A DNA stretch of 64,000 nt from CAWHNT01 sp963830775 (GCA_963830775.1 CAWHNT010000032.1:186001-250000), one strand, 5' to 3'. Counted from the stretch's first letter, positions 27,774 to 39,317 are shown. Made by a program: numbers and translations. The notes: generated from the sequence alone by a model not told the origin.

Positions 27774-29144
27774 TCAGCCGCGGCCGATAAGCCGTGCCGT
27801 CTCGTCGAGACTCTTGCGTGCCGCCGCCACGATCTCGCCGATCTGCGCCTCCGTGATCACGAGCGGGGGGGCCAGCACCATCCCGTCGCGGATCGCCCGC
27901 ATCACCAGCCCATTCTCGACGCAGCGGTCGCGGCAGAGAAGGCCCACCTGGCCCGCGGGCTCGAACAGCACGTGCCGCTCCTTGTCGGAGCAGAGCTCGA
28001 CGCAGCCGATCAGCCCGCAGGTCCGCACCTCGCCGACGAGTGGATGGTCGGCGAGGCTGAAGAGCCCGTCGCGGAAGGCAGCGCCGATCGGCCCCGCCGC
28101 CCGCGTGGCGAGCCCCTCCTCCTCCATGATCGCGATGTTCTCGAGCGCCACGGCGGCTGCCAGCGGATGGCCGGCATAGGTCACCCCGTGCGTGAACTCC
28201 TTCTCGGCATGGAAGACCGCGTCACCCACCCGCCTGCCCAGCGCCATGGCCGCGATCGGCACGCAGCCCGACGAGAGCCCCTTGGCCATGGTGACGATGT
28301 CGGGCTCGAAGCCCAGGGTCTCGAAGCCCCACCAGTTGCCCGTCCGCCCGAAGCCGCAGATCACCTCGTCCGCGATCAGCAGCACGTCATGCTCGCGGCA
28401 GATGCGCTGCACCTCGGGCCAGTAGGTCTCGGGCGGGATGATGACGCCGCCGGCACCCTGGATGGGCTCGCCGATGAAGGCCGCCACGTTCTCCGGCCCC
28501 AGCTCCAGGATCTTGGCCTCGAGCCAGCCCGCGGCCTCGCGCCCGAAGGCGGCCGGGTCCTTTCCCCAGCCCACGCCCCAGGGATAGGGGTCGCCGACAT
28601 GGTGGAACCCCGGCAGCGGCAGGTCGAAGGGCTCGTGCATCAGGCGCATGCCGGTAAGGCTGGCCGAGCCCAGGCCGACGCCGTGATAGCCCAGCGTGCG
28701 GCTGATGATCTGCTTCTTCCGCGGCTTGCCCATCAGGTTCCAGAAGTACCAGACGGTCTTGATCGCGGCGTCGTTCGCCTCCGAGCCCGAGTTGGCGAAG
28801 ACGATCCGCTCCATCCCGTCCGGCAGCAGCGAGGCGAGCTTGGCCGCGAGCTCGATCGTCGGCGGTGCCGCGCACTGGAAGAAGGCGTTGTAGTAGTCGA
28901 GCTGCCGCATCTGCGCGTAGGCCGCAGCCGCCAGACGCTCCCGCCCGTGCCCCACCTGCACGCACCACAGCCCCGACATCCCGTCCAGGATGCGGTTCCC
29001 CTCGCTGTCCCAGACGTAGCAGCCCTCGGCGCGCGTGATGACCCGCGCCCCCTTCCGGGCCAGCTCCCAGTGGTGGGTGAAGGGATGCAGATGATGCCGC
29101 GCATCCAGCGCCTGCCAGCGGCGCGTGGCGTCGGAGAGGGTCAT
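27774..29144 (-). CDS. class III aminotransferase (omega-amino acid:pyruvate type)
   Basis: PLP-dependent aminotransferase of the omega-amino-acid or putrescine/pyruvate group, 456 residues, intact. Landmarks: HHLHPFTHHWELARKGARV, FANSGSEANDAAIK (phosphate-binding), LGYHGVGLGSASLTG, LLIADEVICGFGRTG, the PLP Lys in VTMAKGLSSG, and HGVTYAGHPLAAA. ATG 29144 begins the conserved N-terminus; a longer frame upstream has no family similarity. It probably forms a unit with the downstream MFS transporter. Beta-alanine, GABA or polyamine derivatives are typical donors. Confidence 0.9.
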   Translation of the reverse strand: MTLSDATRRWQALDARHHLHPFTHHWELARKGARVITRAEGCYVWDSEGNRILDGMSGLWCVQVGHGRERLAAAAYAQMRQLDYYNAFFQCAAPPTIELAAKLASLLPDGMERIVFANSGSEANDAAIKTVWYFWNLMGKPRKKQIISRTLGYHGVGLGSASLTGMRLMHEPFDLPLPGFHHVGDPYPWGVGWGKDPAAFGREAAGWLEAKILELGPENVAAFIGEPIQGAGGVIIPPETYWPEVQRICREHDVLLIADEVICGFGRTGNWWGFETLGFEPDIVTMAKGLSSGCVPIAAMALGRRVGDAVFHAEKEFTHGVTYAGHPLAAAVALENIAIMEEEGLATRAAGPIGAAFRDGLFSLADHPLVGEVRTCGLIGCVELCSDKERHVLFEPAGQVGLLCRDRCVENGLVMRAIRDGMVLAPPLVITEAQIGEIVAAARKSLDETARLIGRG

Positions 29145-29158
29145 GCGAGAGCCAGGAT

Positions 29159-29509
29159 TTAGGTTCGCGTCAGGCGGGAACCTAGCAGACCGGGTCGCAG
29201 CGGTGGAGGCCAGCGGCATGGCTCGGCGAAGGTGGTGGCCTCAGGGTCGGCGGCGAGGACGCGGGCGAGGACCTCGTGATCCACTACGCTCCCGATGGCC
29301 GGGCATGGGCATGGGAGATCGAGCACGCTTCGCAGCATCCCGATCTCGTCGGCCGAGCCCTGGCGGCAGTACGGGCAGCGCGCGGATTGCACGAGGCGAC
29401 CTGAGGGGCAGTCGCCGAGGCTGTCGCCAAATAAGCGAAATTCTTTAATCGCACTCAACTCTGGCGTTAACCCCTGCACTCGTGCAAACTGAGCGGCGGT
29501 AGCTCGCAT
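29159..29509 (-). CDS. possible small Cys-rich hypothetical protein
   Basis: Open frame of 116 residues ending 14 bases before the aminotransferase start on the same strand. It contains a CPYC pair (SARCPYCRQGSADEIG) and a CPCP motif, and its second half has window-like codon use. The first 25 codons are A/T richer, with rare TTA and TTT codons, and no Shine-Dalgarno precedes the ATG, so the start could be wrong or the frame spurious. I do not recognise a family. This is the only candidate gene in the 29145-29530 gap. Confidence 0.33.
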   Translation of the reverse strand: MRATAAQFARVQGLTPELSAIKEFRLFGDSLGDCPSGRLVQSARCPYCRQGSADEIGMLRSVLDLPCPCPAIGSVVDHEVLARVLAADPEATTFAEPCRWPPPLRPGLLGSRLTRT

Positions 29510-29530
29510 CAGGGAAGCGGGGTCGCAGAC

Positions 29531-30125
29531 ATGTTGTTGCACGGTCACCTTCGCACGGCTGTCGCCGCGTCGATCTTCTGCGCCGCAGCGCTGGCGCCGG
29601 CCGCGCCCGCGCTCGCGGCACCGTCGGAGGTGGCGAAGTACCGCTTCCTCGAGAACAGCAAGTGGATCGTCCCGCCGGCAACCCTGCCCGCAATCAGCTT
29701 CGATCTGGAAACCGGGACCGCCACGGCCATCGTCGACCAGACCGTGTGGGACATCACCGATTACCGGGACGGCTATTTCTGGGGCCAGACCGCAGCCCAG
29801 ATGAGGGACGCGTCCACCGGCAAGCTGGTCTCGTCGGCGTGCATGCACATGGTGGGCAGCGTGACGCCCAGCGGGAAGGTCCACATCACCTTCGTCAACA
29901 AGGACCAGGAGACGGCGCTGACGGCCGTGCGCGGCACCGGCAGGCTTGTCCGGACCAAGGGCGGCGGTTGGGTGTTCGAGGAGATGCAGATGTCCTCGGG
30001 CTCGACCAGCATCGTCGCACACTGGTCGGCTCATGGCGCAGTGCAAGCCCGGGCAGCCCTGCGAGGATCGGCTGCCCGGCACGAAGAGCAGCCTCGAGGA
30101 TTTCCTCGCCATCTGCGACGACTGA
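29531..30125 (+). CDS. secreted hypothetical protein (frameshifted)
   Basis: The 197-residue restored product has a signal peptide (about 1-29, with a hydrophobic core and cleavage after ALA) and a mature beta-rich domain (RFLENSKWIVPPATLPA, VWDITDYRDGYFWG, VTPSGKVHITFVN). An extra base near 30028 sends the raw frame into unrelated sequence. With it removed, the C-terminus reads LMAQCKPGQPCEDRLPGTKS and stops at 30125. Two Cys pairs may form disulfides. I do not recognise a family; the periplasm is the likely location. The upstream A/T-rich stretch (29430-29480) could hold its promoter. Confidence 0.62.
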
Positions 30126-30160
30126 GCCCAGCACCTTGCCGGGCCGATCCGCGCTGAGCC

Positions 30161-30190
30161 TTGGCGCCCGCGCCACAGCCGGCCTATAAG
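30161..30190 (+). promoter_or_regulatory. candidate sigma-70-type promoter for alaS
   Basis: TTGGCG (30161-30166) and TATAAG (30185-30190) with an 18-base spacer. The -10 matches 5 of 6 positions and the -35 matches 4 of 6. Transcription would begin about 90 bases before the alaS start. It stands out in an otherwise very GC-rich gap of 164 bases. Confidence 0.42.
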
Positions 30191-30289
30191 CGGCAAGGCC
30201 GGGCGCGCTTGCGTCCGGCATAACCGCTTTCCTGGGAGAGCCCGCTTCGCACCCGGCCGGGACCGGCCCTGCCGCCCCCGCCGGTGCCG

Positions 30290-32944
<2,655 letters not shown>

Positions 32945-32960
32945 TCGAGCACCCCGCCAG

Positions 32961-34103
32961 TTGCCCTATCCCCTGCTCGATTGGCAGAGCCGCGGCCTCG
33001 CGGCCCTCCTGAGCCTGCCCGCACCGTGGCCCCATCATCCGGGCTGGACCGCACTGCGCCAGCTGCTGGCGGAGACCCTGACCGCGATCGCGGCCAAGGA
33101 GCCGTCGCTCGAAGCGGCCCTGCGCGTCGATGCCGGCTGGGGCGTGGCAAGCTCCACGGTGCTGGAGACGCCGTTCGTCCATGCGCAGCGCTTCAGGCGC
33201 GGGCACGGCCGGCGGCGGATCATCCTCCTCGCACCCCATTCCGGCTTCGCCGCCTCGGTGCTGAGCCCGCTGGTGGCTGCCCTTCTGACCGTGGGCGAGG
33301 TCTGGGTCACGGACTGGCGCGACGCGCGCCTGGTCCCGGCCGCGGCCGGCGGGCTGGGCCTCGCCCAGCAGACCGGGCTCGCCGCAGCCCTCCTCGCCGC
33401 CGACCGCCGCCCGGCCCATCTGGTAGCCTTCTCCCAGTCGGGCCCGGCCCTCCTCATGGCCGCGGCACTCGGCCCGGCACGGGCGGCCAGCATCGCCCTG
33501 CTCGGCAGCCCGATCGATGCCGTGCGCTCGCCGTCACCCTACCAGCGCCTGGTCTCGGGGTGGCCGCGCTCCACCACCATCGCCCAGCTCACCGGGCGCG
33601 TCCCGCACGGCTATGAAGGTGCCGGCCGACCCGTCTTTCCCGGCCTGGTGCAGCTCCTGGCCCTGAGCCTCGCCAGCCCCGACAGCTATCTCGGCGTCCA
33701 GCAGGGCCTCCTGCGCGATCTCCTCGAGGGCCACGACCGTGGCTTCCGCCGCATGCACGCAGACCTGCACAACGTGATCGACGTCCCGGCCGAGCTCTTC
33801 ACCGACATGCTGGACTGGGTGGTCTACCGCCCAGCCCTCGCCGCCGGTGCGATCCACCTCGGCACCGACACGATCCCGCTGGCACCCCTGGCCGCAGCCC
33901 CGCTCCTGACCGTGGAAGCTGCCGCCGACGAGCTGATCGGCCCGGGCCAGACCCACGCCGCGGCCGAGGCCATCGGCCACGGCGTGCGGCATGTGGCGCT
34001 CGACCTGCCCGGCGCGCGCCATGCCGACCTGTTCACGGGCCCGCTGTTCCTCCGCCACCTGGCGCCGGCCCTGGTCCGCTTCATCGCCGAGGCCGAGCCC
34101 TAG
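32961..34103 (+). CDS. phaZ: intracellular PHB-depolymerase-like hydrolase
   Basis: Alpha/beta hydrolase of the intracellular polyhydroxyalkanoate depolymerase family, about 380 residues. Matching blocks are LETPFVHAQRF, IILLAPHSGFAASVL, VWVTDWRDARLVP, LLGSPIDAVRSP, VFPGLVQLLALSLASPDSY, the acid region LLTVEAAADELIGPGQT and a His in GARHADLFTG. Where the Ralstonia-type enzymes have a catalytic Cys (V-C-Q-P), this protein reads AFSQSG, so Ser is the likely nucleophile. The start is uncertain: TTG 32961, 17 bases after alaS, gives the expected MPYPLLDWQSRG-like beginning but has no Shine-Dalgarno. Role: mobilising stored PHB, or hydrolysis of a related ester. Confidence 0.78.
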   Translation: MPYPLLDWQSRGLAALLSLPAPWPHHPGWTALRQLLAETLTAIAAKEPSLEAALRVDAGWGVASSTVLETPFVHAQRFRRGHGRRRIILLAPHSGFAASVLSPLVAALLTVGEVWVTDWRDARLVPAAAGGLGLAQQTGLAAALLAADRRPAHLVAFSQSGPALLMAAALGPARAASIALLGSPIDAVRSPSPYQRLVSGWPRSTTIAQLTGRVPHGYEGAGRPVFPGLVQLLALSLASPDSYLGVQQGLLRDLLEGHDRGFRRMHADLHNVIDVPAELFTDMLDWVVYRPALAAGAIHLGTDTIPLAPLAAAPLLTVEAAADELIGPGQTHAAAEAIGHGVRHVALDLPGARHADLFTGPLFLRHLAPALVRFIAEAEP

Positions 34104-34108
34104 CGCCT

Positions 34109-34301
34109 TCAAGGGTCCGCCCGGTCCTCCGCCGACCGGACCAGCTCCAGCCGCACGTGGCGCGAATTCGAGCACCACCTTGCCCTGATGCTCGAAGTTC
34201 ACCGTCACCCGATGCCCGATCGCGGACTGCACCTGCCCCAGGCCCCAGTCCGGCTGCTGCGGGTGGCGGACGAGGGCGCCTGGGGTCAGCATCAGCTCCA
34301 T
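34109..34301 (-). CDS. DUF3553 protein (frameshifted)
   Basis: Small conserved alphaproteobacterial protein, 63 residues after repair. It reads PGALVRHPQQPDWGLGQVQS and VTVNFEHQGKVVL, the DUF3553 core, resembling the small beta-barrel at the C-terminus of UvrD/PcrA-type helicases that contacts RNA polymerase. A GAATTC at 34164-34169 (probably GAATC) breaks the frame. The repaired tail is HVRLELVRSAEDRADP, ending at 34109. ATG 34301 has AGGAG 9 bases upstream. Function unknown. It is divergent from cheA and its stop is 5 bases from the depolymerase stop. Confidence 0.8.
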
Positions 34302-34384
34302 CGGGCGGAACTCCTGTGGCTTAAGGGGAAATTAGGAAACGGGCGCCAGAATGCCGGCAGGAATGATACTGCGCGGCGGTGGCA

Positions 34385-36913
34385 ATGGATGAGCTCCTAT
34401 CGGAGTTCCTGACCGAATGCTGTGAGAGCATGGCGACGCTCGATGCCGAGCTCGTGCTGCTCGAGCGGCAGCCCGCGGACGGCCAGCGCCTGGATTCGAT
34501 CTTCCGCGTCATCCACACCATCAAGGGCACCTGCGGCTTCCTCGGTCTGGCCCGCCTCGAGCGTGTGGCCCATGCAGCCGAGAACGTGCTGGGCCTGCTG
34601 CGCGAGGGCCGTCTGGCCCCCACGCCCGAAGTGATGGCCGCCGTGTTCGCTGCCGTGGACCGGATCCGGATCATCCTCGACGGCCTTGCCGGCAACGGAG
34701 CCGAGCCCATCGGGGACGACACGGACGTCATCGCCAGCCTCGGCGCCCTCGCCAGCGCCGACCGGCCCGCCCTGACGCTGGTGCAGGATGAGCCTGCGGC
34801 CGCCGACGAACCGCCGGGCACGGTCGCCTCGGCCGCGGTCGGTGCCGTGGACATGGCCTCGGAGTCGAGCGCCGCTCACACGCTGCGCGTCCGCCTCGAC
34901 CATCTGGAGACCCTGATGACTCTCGTGGGCGAGCTCGTCCTCGCCCGCAACCAGCTCCTGCAGGCGGCCCGGCACGCCGGCGACGGCGATATCGCCAGCA
35001 CCGTCCAGCGCCTCAACCGCATCACCACCGAGCTGCAGGAGACGGTGATGCGGACCCGGCTGCAGCCGATCGGCAATGCCTGGACCCGCCTGCCGCGCCT
35101 CGTCCGCGACCTCGCCCAGGAGTTGGGCAAGGACATCGAGCTCGTGCTCGACGGCGGCGACACCGAGCTCGATCGCGAGATCCTGGAGCACATCAAGGAC
35201 CCGCTCACCCACATGGTCCGGAACTCGGCCGATCACGGGCTGGAAAACCCGGCCGAGCGGCGCCGGGCCGGCAAGCCCGAGCGCGGCCGCATCCGGCTCG
35301 CCGCCGGGCACGAGGGCGGCTATGTCGTGATCCGCCTCGCCGACGACGGCCGCGGCCTCGACCTCGAGGCCATCGCCGCCAAGGCCCTGGCAGGCCGGCT
35401 CGCGAGCCAGGACGAGCTCGCCGCCATGAGCCCGGAGCAGCTTGGCCGCCTGATCTTCCACCCGGGCCTCTCCACGGCCGAACGGGTGAGCAGCGTTTCC
35501 GGCCGCGGCGTCGGGATGGACGTCGTCCGCAGCAACATCGAGCGGCTGGGCGGCATCATCGACCTCTCCTCCGAGCCTGGCCGGGGGACCACCTTCACGG
35601 TCCGCATCCCGCTCACCCTGGCCATCGTCTCGGTGCTGATCGTCGGTGCCGGTGGCCAGCGCTTCGGCATCCGTCAGCTCGACGTGGTCGAGCTGGTCCG
35701 CGCCGGAGCCGGCACCGAGCATTCGATCGAGCGGGTCGGCGATGCGCCGATGCTGCGGCTGCGCGACCGGCTCTTCCCGCTTTTGACCCTGACCCGTCTG
35801 CTGGGCCTGCCGGGCGAGCCGCCGGACCCTGCCCGGGCCGTCTACGTGGTCCTGGCCCGGATCGGCTCCGGCTGCGTCGGGCTCATCGTCGATCACGTGT
35901 TCGACACCGAGGAGGTCGTGGTCAAGCCGCTGGCACCCGTGCTGCGCACCGCCCGCATCTATGCCGGCAACACGATTCTCGGGGACGGCGGCGTGATCAT
36001 GATCCTGGATCTCGAGGGCTTCCAGGAGATGGTGGCGAGCCGCCCGGCCGAAGCCGGGGACGGCTCGACCGAAGCGGCGCTTGCCGAGGAGCGGACGAGC
36101 CTGCTGCTGTTCCGTGCTGGCGGGCCGGCCCCGCGCGCGGTGCCGCTTGGGCTCGTGACCCGCCTGGAGGAGGTCGCCGCCCAGGAGGCCGAGCATTGCG
36201 ACGGGCGCAGCGTGGTCCAGTATCGCGGCCGCCTGATGCCGCTGGTGGAGATCGACGGCACGCCTGCACGCTTCGAGGGCGGCTCCCGGCCGGTGATCGT
36301 GTTCACCAACTCCGGCCGGCACATGGGCCTCGTCGTCGACGAGATCCTCGACATCGCCGAGGCCGGCGTCGGCCTTGAGCTGAAGGCAAGCAGTCCCGGG
36401 AGCCTCGGGGGAGCGGTGATCCGGGGCCGGACGACGGACCTGCTCGATGTCGCCCACTTCGTGCACAGCGTCTTCGGCGGCTGGTTCGCGGATCGGGAGC
36501 AGCCGCCGTTCGCAGCCGCCCCGAGCGGGGAGCAGAGCCGGATCCTGCTCGTCGACGACAGCGCCTTCTTCCGCAACCTCCTGAAGCCGATCCTGGAATC
36601 CAGCGGCTACAAGGTGGTGAGCGCCAACGGGCCGACCCAGGCGCTCAGGCTGCGGGATTCCGGCGAGCGCTTCGACGTCATCGTCTCCGACATCGAGATG
36701 CCGGACATGAACGGGTTCGATTTCGCCGCGGCCTGTCGCGCCGGTGGCCGATGGCGATCCACGCCGATGATTGCGCTGAGCTCCCACACCGCTGCCGACG
36801 ACATCGCCCGCAGCCGGTCGGTCGGGTTCACGAGCCATGTCGGCAAGCTCGACCGCACGGGCCTCCTGGAAGCGCTGGGTGAGGCACGCCGGATCGACAG
36901 GGAGGCGGCATGA
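34385..36913 (+). CDS. cheA: hybrid chemotaxis histidine kinase CheA
   Basis: Sensor kinase of the chemotaxis complex, 842 residues, intact. Domains: HPt P1 at about 1-110 with phospho-His44 in VIHTIKGTCGFLG; a short linker with no obvious P2; dimerisation P3 with HLETLMTLVGELVLARNQLL; HATPase with MVRNSADHGLENP, DDGRGLD and GRGVGMDVV; a CheW-like P5; a second CheW-like domain (about 570-700, MGLVVDEILDIAE); and a C-terminal receiver with phospho-acceptor Asp769 in VSDIEMPDMNGFDF. Start ATG 34385. A fused receiver may act as a phosphate sink for the kinase. It is followed by cheW with an ATGA overlap. Confidence 0.93.
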   Translation: MDELLSEFLTECCESMATLDAELVLLERQPADGQRLDSIFRVIHTIKGTCGFLGLARLERVAHAAENVLGLLREGRLAPTPEVMAAVFAAVDRIRIILDGLAGNGAEPIGDDTDVIASLGALASADRPALTLVQDEPAAADEPPGTVASAAVGAVDMASESSAAHTLRVRLDHLETLMTLVGELVLARNQLLQAARHAGDGDIASTVQRLNRITTELQETVMRTRLQPIGNAWTRLPRLVRDLAQELGKDIELVLDGGDTELDREILEHIKDPLTHMVRNSADHGLENPAERRRAGKPERGRIRLAAGHEGGYVVIRLADDGRGLDLEAIAAKALAGRLASQDELAAMSPEQLGRLIFHPGLSTAERVSSVSGRGVGMDVVRSNIERLGGIIDLSSEPGRGTTFTVRIPLTLAIVSVLIVGAGGQRFGIRQLDVVELVRAGAGTEHSIERVGDAPMLRLRDRLFPLLTLTRLLGLPGEPPDPARAVYVVLARIGSGCVGLIVDHVFDTEEVVVKPLAPVLRTARIYAGNTILGDGGVIMILDLEGFQEMVASRPAEAGDGSTEAALAEERTSLLLFRAGGPAPRAVPLGLVTRLEEVAAQEAEHCDGRSVVQYRGRLMPLVEIDGTPARFEGGSRPVIVFTNSGRHMGLVVDEILDIAEAGVGLELKASSPGSLGGAVIRGRTTDLLDVAHFVHSVFGGWFADREQPPFAAAPSGEQSRILLVDDSAFFRNLLKPILESSGYKVVSANGPTQALRLRDSGERFDVIVSDIEMPDMNGFDFAAACRAGGRWRSTPMIALSSHTAADDIARSRSVGFTSHVGKLDRTGLLEALGEARRIDREAA

Positions 36914-37378
36914 GCGCGGTCGTGGATCGGGCTCAGGCCAGGCCCGGCTGCCAGCGAGCTGGTGACGGCGACCCTGGCGGGGCAGGAGATCGCCATGCCG
37001 GTGACCGCGGTCCAGGACGTGCTGGGACCCCAGTCGCTGACGCCCGTGCCCCGCGCCGTGAGCGAGGTGGCAGGACTGCTCAACCTGCGCGGGCGGATCG
37101 TCACTGCGATCGACCTGCGGCCGAGGCTCGGCATCCAGCCCGAGGCCGGCGAGCGCCCGCCCATGAACATCGTCCTCGAGCATGACGGCGAGCTCTACAG
37201 CCTCCTGGTCGACGCCGTGGGCGAGGTGATCGAGCCGCCGGACAGCAGCCTCGCCCGCGAGGTCACCCTGCTGAGCCCCGCCTGGCGCCGGCTCGCGACC
37301 GGGATCTACGCCCTCCAGGATCGGCTTCTGGTGGCGCTCGACATCGCCCGGGTGCTCGACTTCAGGACCGCCGCATGA
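36910..37378 (+). CDS. cheW: chemotaxis coupling protein CheW (frameshifted)
   Basis: Adaptor linking receptors to CheA, 155 residues after repair. ATG 36910 overlaps the cheA stop. One extra base near 36945 interrupts the N-terminus; removing it joins MSAVVDRAQARP to AASELVTATLAGQEIAMPV. The rest is continuous: LRGRIVTAIDLRPRLG, YSLLVDAVGEVIE and ALQDRLLVALDIARVLDF. Without the repair only a later start at 36962 would remain, lacking the first strand. Its stop overlaps the cheY start by four bases. Confidence 0.88.
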
Positions 37379-37764
37379 GCGGCTCCGCCACCGGGCGCCA
37401 GCGGGCTTGCCTCGTCGTCGACGACTCGGTGACGGTGCGCCGGGTGCTGCGCGGGATCCTGGAGCGGCTGGGCTGGAGCGTGGACGAGGCCGGCACGGGT
37501 GGGGACGCGCTCCAAGCCTGCCGCGGCAGGCTGCCCGAGCTGATCATGGTGGACTGGAACATGCCCGGGATGGATGGCCTGGCCTTCGTCAAGGCGCTGC
37601 GGGCGGTGCACGGCGGCACGAGGCCCGTGGTCATCTTCTGCACCACCAACAGTGCCCTGCCGCAGATCGAGGCGGCCCTCGGCGCCGGGGCGGACGAGTA
37701 CATCATGAAGCCGTTCGACGAGGAGATACTGCGCGGCAAGCTCCAGCAGACCGGCCTGCTCTGA
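37375..37764 (+). CDS. cheY: single-domain response regulator CheY
   Basis: 129-residue receiver protein that takes phosphate from CheA and, in this cluster context, signals to the flagellar motor. The acidic pair is in VVDDSVTVRR, the phospho-acceptor is Asp60 in MVDWNMPGMDG, Thr is in IFCTTNS and the conserved Lys is in EYIMKPFD. ATG 37375 overlaps the cheW stop. The domain ends cleanly with a normal CheY C-terminus (ILRGKLQQTGLL), so it is not a severed piece of cheB. Confidence 0.92.
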   Translation: MSGSATGRQRACLVVDDSVTVRRVLRGILERLGWSVDEAGTGGDALQACRGRLPELIMVDWNMPGMDGLAFVKALRAVHGGTRPVVIFCTTNSALPQIEAALGAGADEYIMKPFDEEILRGKLQQTGLL

Positions 37765-37786
37765 GCCTCCAGCGATCGCCGCGACA

Positions 37787-38452
37787 ATGTCCAGGCAAGC
37801 CCTCGGATCTGCCAGAATTCTGCCGCCGTCGGCACCGGCGCACGGGGGCCAGGGACCCGGGCGCCTGGGCGTGCCGACGCCCGTCGAGGCCATCGCCGTC
37901 GCGAGCTCGACCGGAGGGCCGCAGGCCCTGAAGATCGTGCTGGCCGGCCTGCGCGATGCCCGCCCGGTGCCGATCTTCATCACCCAGCACATCAGGCCAA
38001 GCTTCACCGCCATGCTGGCGGGCCAGCTCGAGGACGCGATCGGTCGCCCCTGCACCGAAGCGGTCGACCGCGAGCCCGTCCATCGCGACGGCGTCTATCT
38101 GGCCCCCGGCGGCCACCACATGCTGGTCCAGGCCGGACGCGGCGGGCCGGTCCTGCGACTCAGCAACGAGGCGCCGGTCCATTACTGCCGGCCGGCGGCC
38201 GATCCGATGCTGGCCAGCATCGCCGCAGTCTACCGGGCTCGCAGCCTTGCCATCGTCCTCACCGGGATCGGCGAGGACGGCCTTGCCGGCTGTGCTGCGA
38301 TCCGGGCCGCGGGCGGAGGCGTGATCGTCCAGGACGAGGGCAGCAGCGTGGTCTGGGGGATGCCCGGTGCCGTCGCACGGCGGGGGCTGGCACACGCGAC
38401 CCTGCCCCCGGACGAGATCGCCCGGCTGGTCGCCGCGGCCCTGGCACGCTGA
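37787..38452 (+). CDS. cheB: CheB methylesterase lacking a receiver domain
   Basis: Removes methyl groups from chemoreceptor glutamates. The 221-residue product has only the catalytic domain: Ser41 in VASSTGGPQAL, His68 in FITQHIRPSF and Asp164 in TGIGEDGLAG, the complete triad. The usual N-terminal receiver is missing; in its place are about 35 residues of linker-like sequence. The start is uncertain: ATG 37787 has no Shine-Dalgarno, and a GAATTC at 37815-37820 is of the type that carries spurious T insertions elsewhere here. If that T is false, the first reliable start is GTG 37871. The order cheA-W-Y-B-R matches alphaproteobacterial clusters. Confidence 0.85.
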   Translation: MSRQALGSARILPPSAPAHGGQGPGRLGVPTPVEAIAVASSTGGPQALKIVLAGLRDARPVPIFITQHIRPSFTAMLAGQLEDAIGRPCTEAVDREPVHRDGVYLAPGGHHMLVQAGRGGPVLRLSNEAPVHYCRPAADPMLASIAAVYRARSLAIVLTGIGEDGLAGCAAIRAAGGGVIVQDEGSSVVWGMPGAVARRGLAHATLPPDEIARLVAAALAR

Positions 38453-38460
38453 GCACGGCA

Positions 38461-39303
38461 GTGCAGCTCCCGCCCGCCAGCCTGCGTGCGATCGCCGAGC
38501 TCGCCCGACGGCGGGCCGGGATCGTGATCACCGACGAGCAGGGCTACCTGCTCGAGGCCCGCCTCGCTCCCGTCGCCGCCACCTTCGGCTTCGGCTCCCT
38601 GGGCGAGCTGGCGGCCGCGATCGCCCGGCATCCGGCCGAGGCGCTGGCCGAGGCCGTGGTCGAGGCGCTCACCACGCCCGAGACCTCGTTCTTCCGCGAC
38701 GGCTATCCGTTCGACCTCCTGCGCCGGGTCATGCTGCCCGACCTCCTGCAGCGGCGGGCGGCGGAACGGCAGCTGCGCATCTGGAGCGCTGCTGCCGCCA
38801 CCGGCCAGGAAGCCTACTCGATCGGCTTCTGCCTGGAGGAGCTGGGGCCAGCCGTCGAAGGCTGGCGGCTGGAGGTTGTCGGCACCGATCTCGCCGCCGG
38901 CGCCATCGCCCGGGCGCGCGAGGGCCGCTACTCTCACTTCGAGGTCCAGCGCGGGCTGCCGATCCAGCTCCTGGTCCGCCATTTCGAGCGCTCCGGCCAG
39001 GACTGGCGGGTCCGGCCCGGGCTGCGTGCCCGGATCCGCTTCGAGCGCCACAACCTCCTCGACGACGCCGCCTGGCTCGGCCGGTTCGACATCGTCTTCC
39101 TGCGCAACGTGCTCATCTACTTCGACCCGCCCACGCGCCGGCGGGTCCTCGAGCGCATCGCGGCCGTGCTCGCGGAGGACGGCTATCTGGTCCTGGGCGG
39201 GACGGAGACCGCGCGCGGCCTCACCGAGCACCTGGTGGCCGACGAGCTCCAGCCGGCACTCGTCCGCCGGGTCCGACCCACGCTCCGACGGGGTGCTGCA
39301 TGA
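38461..39303 (+). CDS. cheR: chemotaxis receptor methyltransferase CheR
   Basis: SAM-dependent methyltransferase for receptor glutamates, about 280 residues, intact. N-terminal helical domain (LRAIAELARRRAGIVITDEQG, LTTPETSFFRDGYPFD), then the Rossmann domain with IWSAAAATGQEAYSIGF, VVGTDLAAGAIARAREG, FDIVFLRNVLIYFDPP and LVLGGTET. GTG at 38461, 8 bases after cheB, is the only start preceding the conserved N-terminus. It is the last gene of the chemotaxis cluster; no receptor gene lies in the window. Confidence 0.92.
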   Translation: MQLPPASLRAIAELARRRAGIVITDEQGYLLEARLAPVAATFGFGSLGELAAAIARHPAEALAEAVVEALTTPETSFFRDGYPFDLLRRVMLPDLLQRRAAERQLRIWSAAAATGQEAYSIGFCLEELGPAVEGWRLEVVGTDLAAGAIARAREGRYSHFEVQRGLPIQLLVRHFERSGQDWRVRPGLRARIRFERHNLLDDAAWLGRFDIVFLRNVLIYFDPPTRRRVLERIAAVLAEDGYLVLGGTETARGLTEHLVADELQPALVRRVRPTLRRGAA

Positions 39304-39317
39304 GGCGGCCCCAGCAC

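Noticed and set aside
37375..38452. CheY and CheB as one gene split by an error
   Set aside because: CheY ends with a normal full-length C-terminus and stop codon. Removing the suspect T at 37815-37820 puts CheB in the CheY frame, but the TGA at 37762-37764 still separates them.
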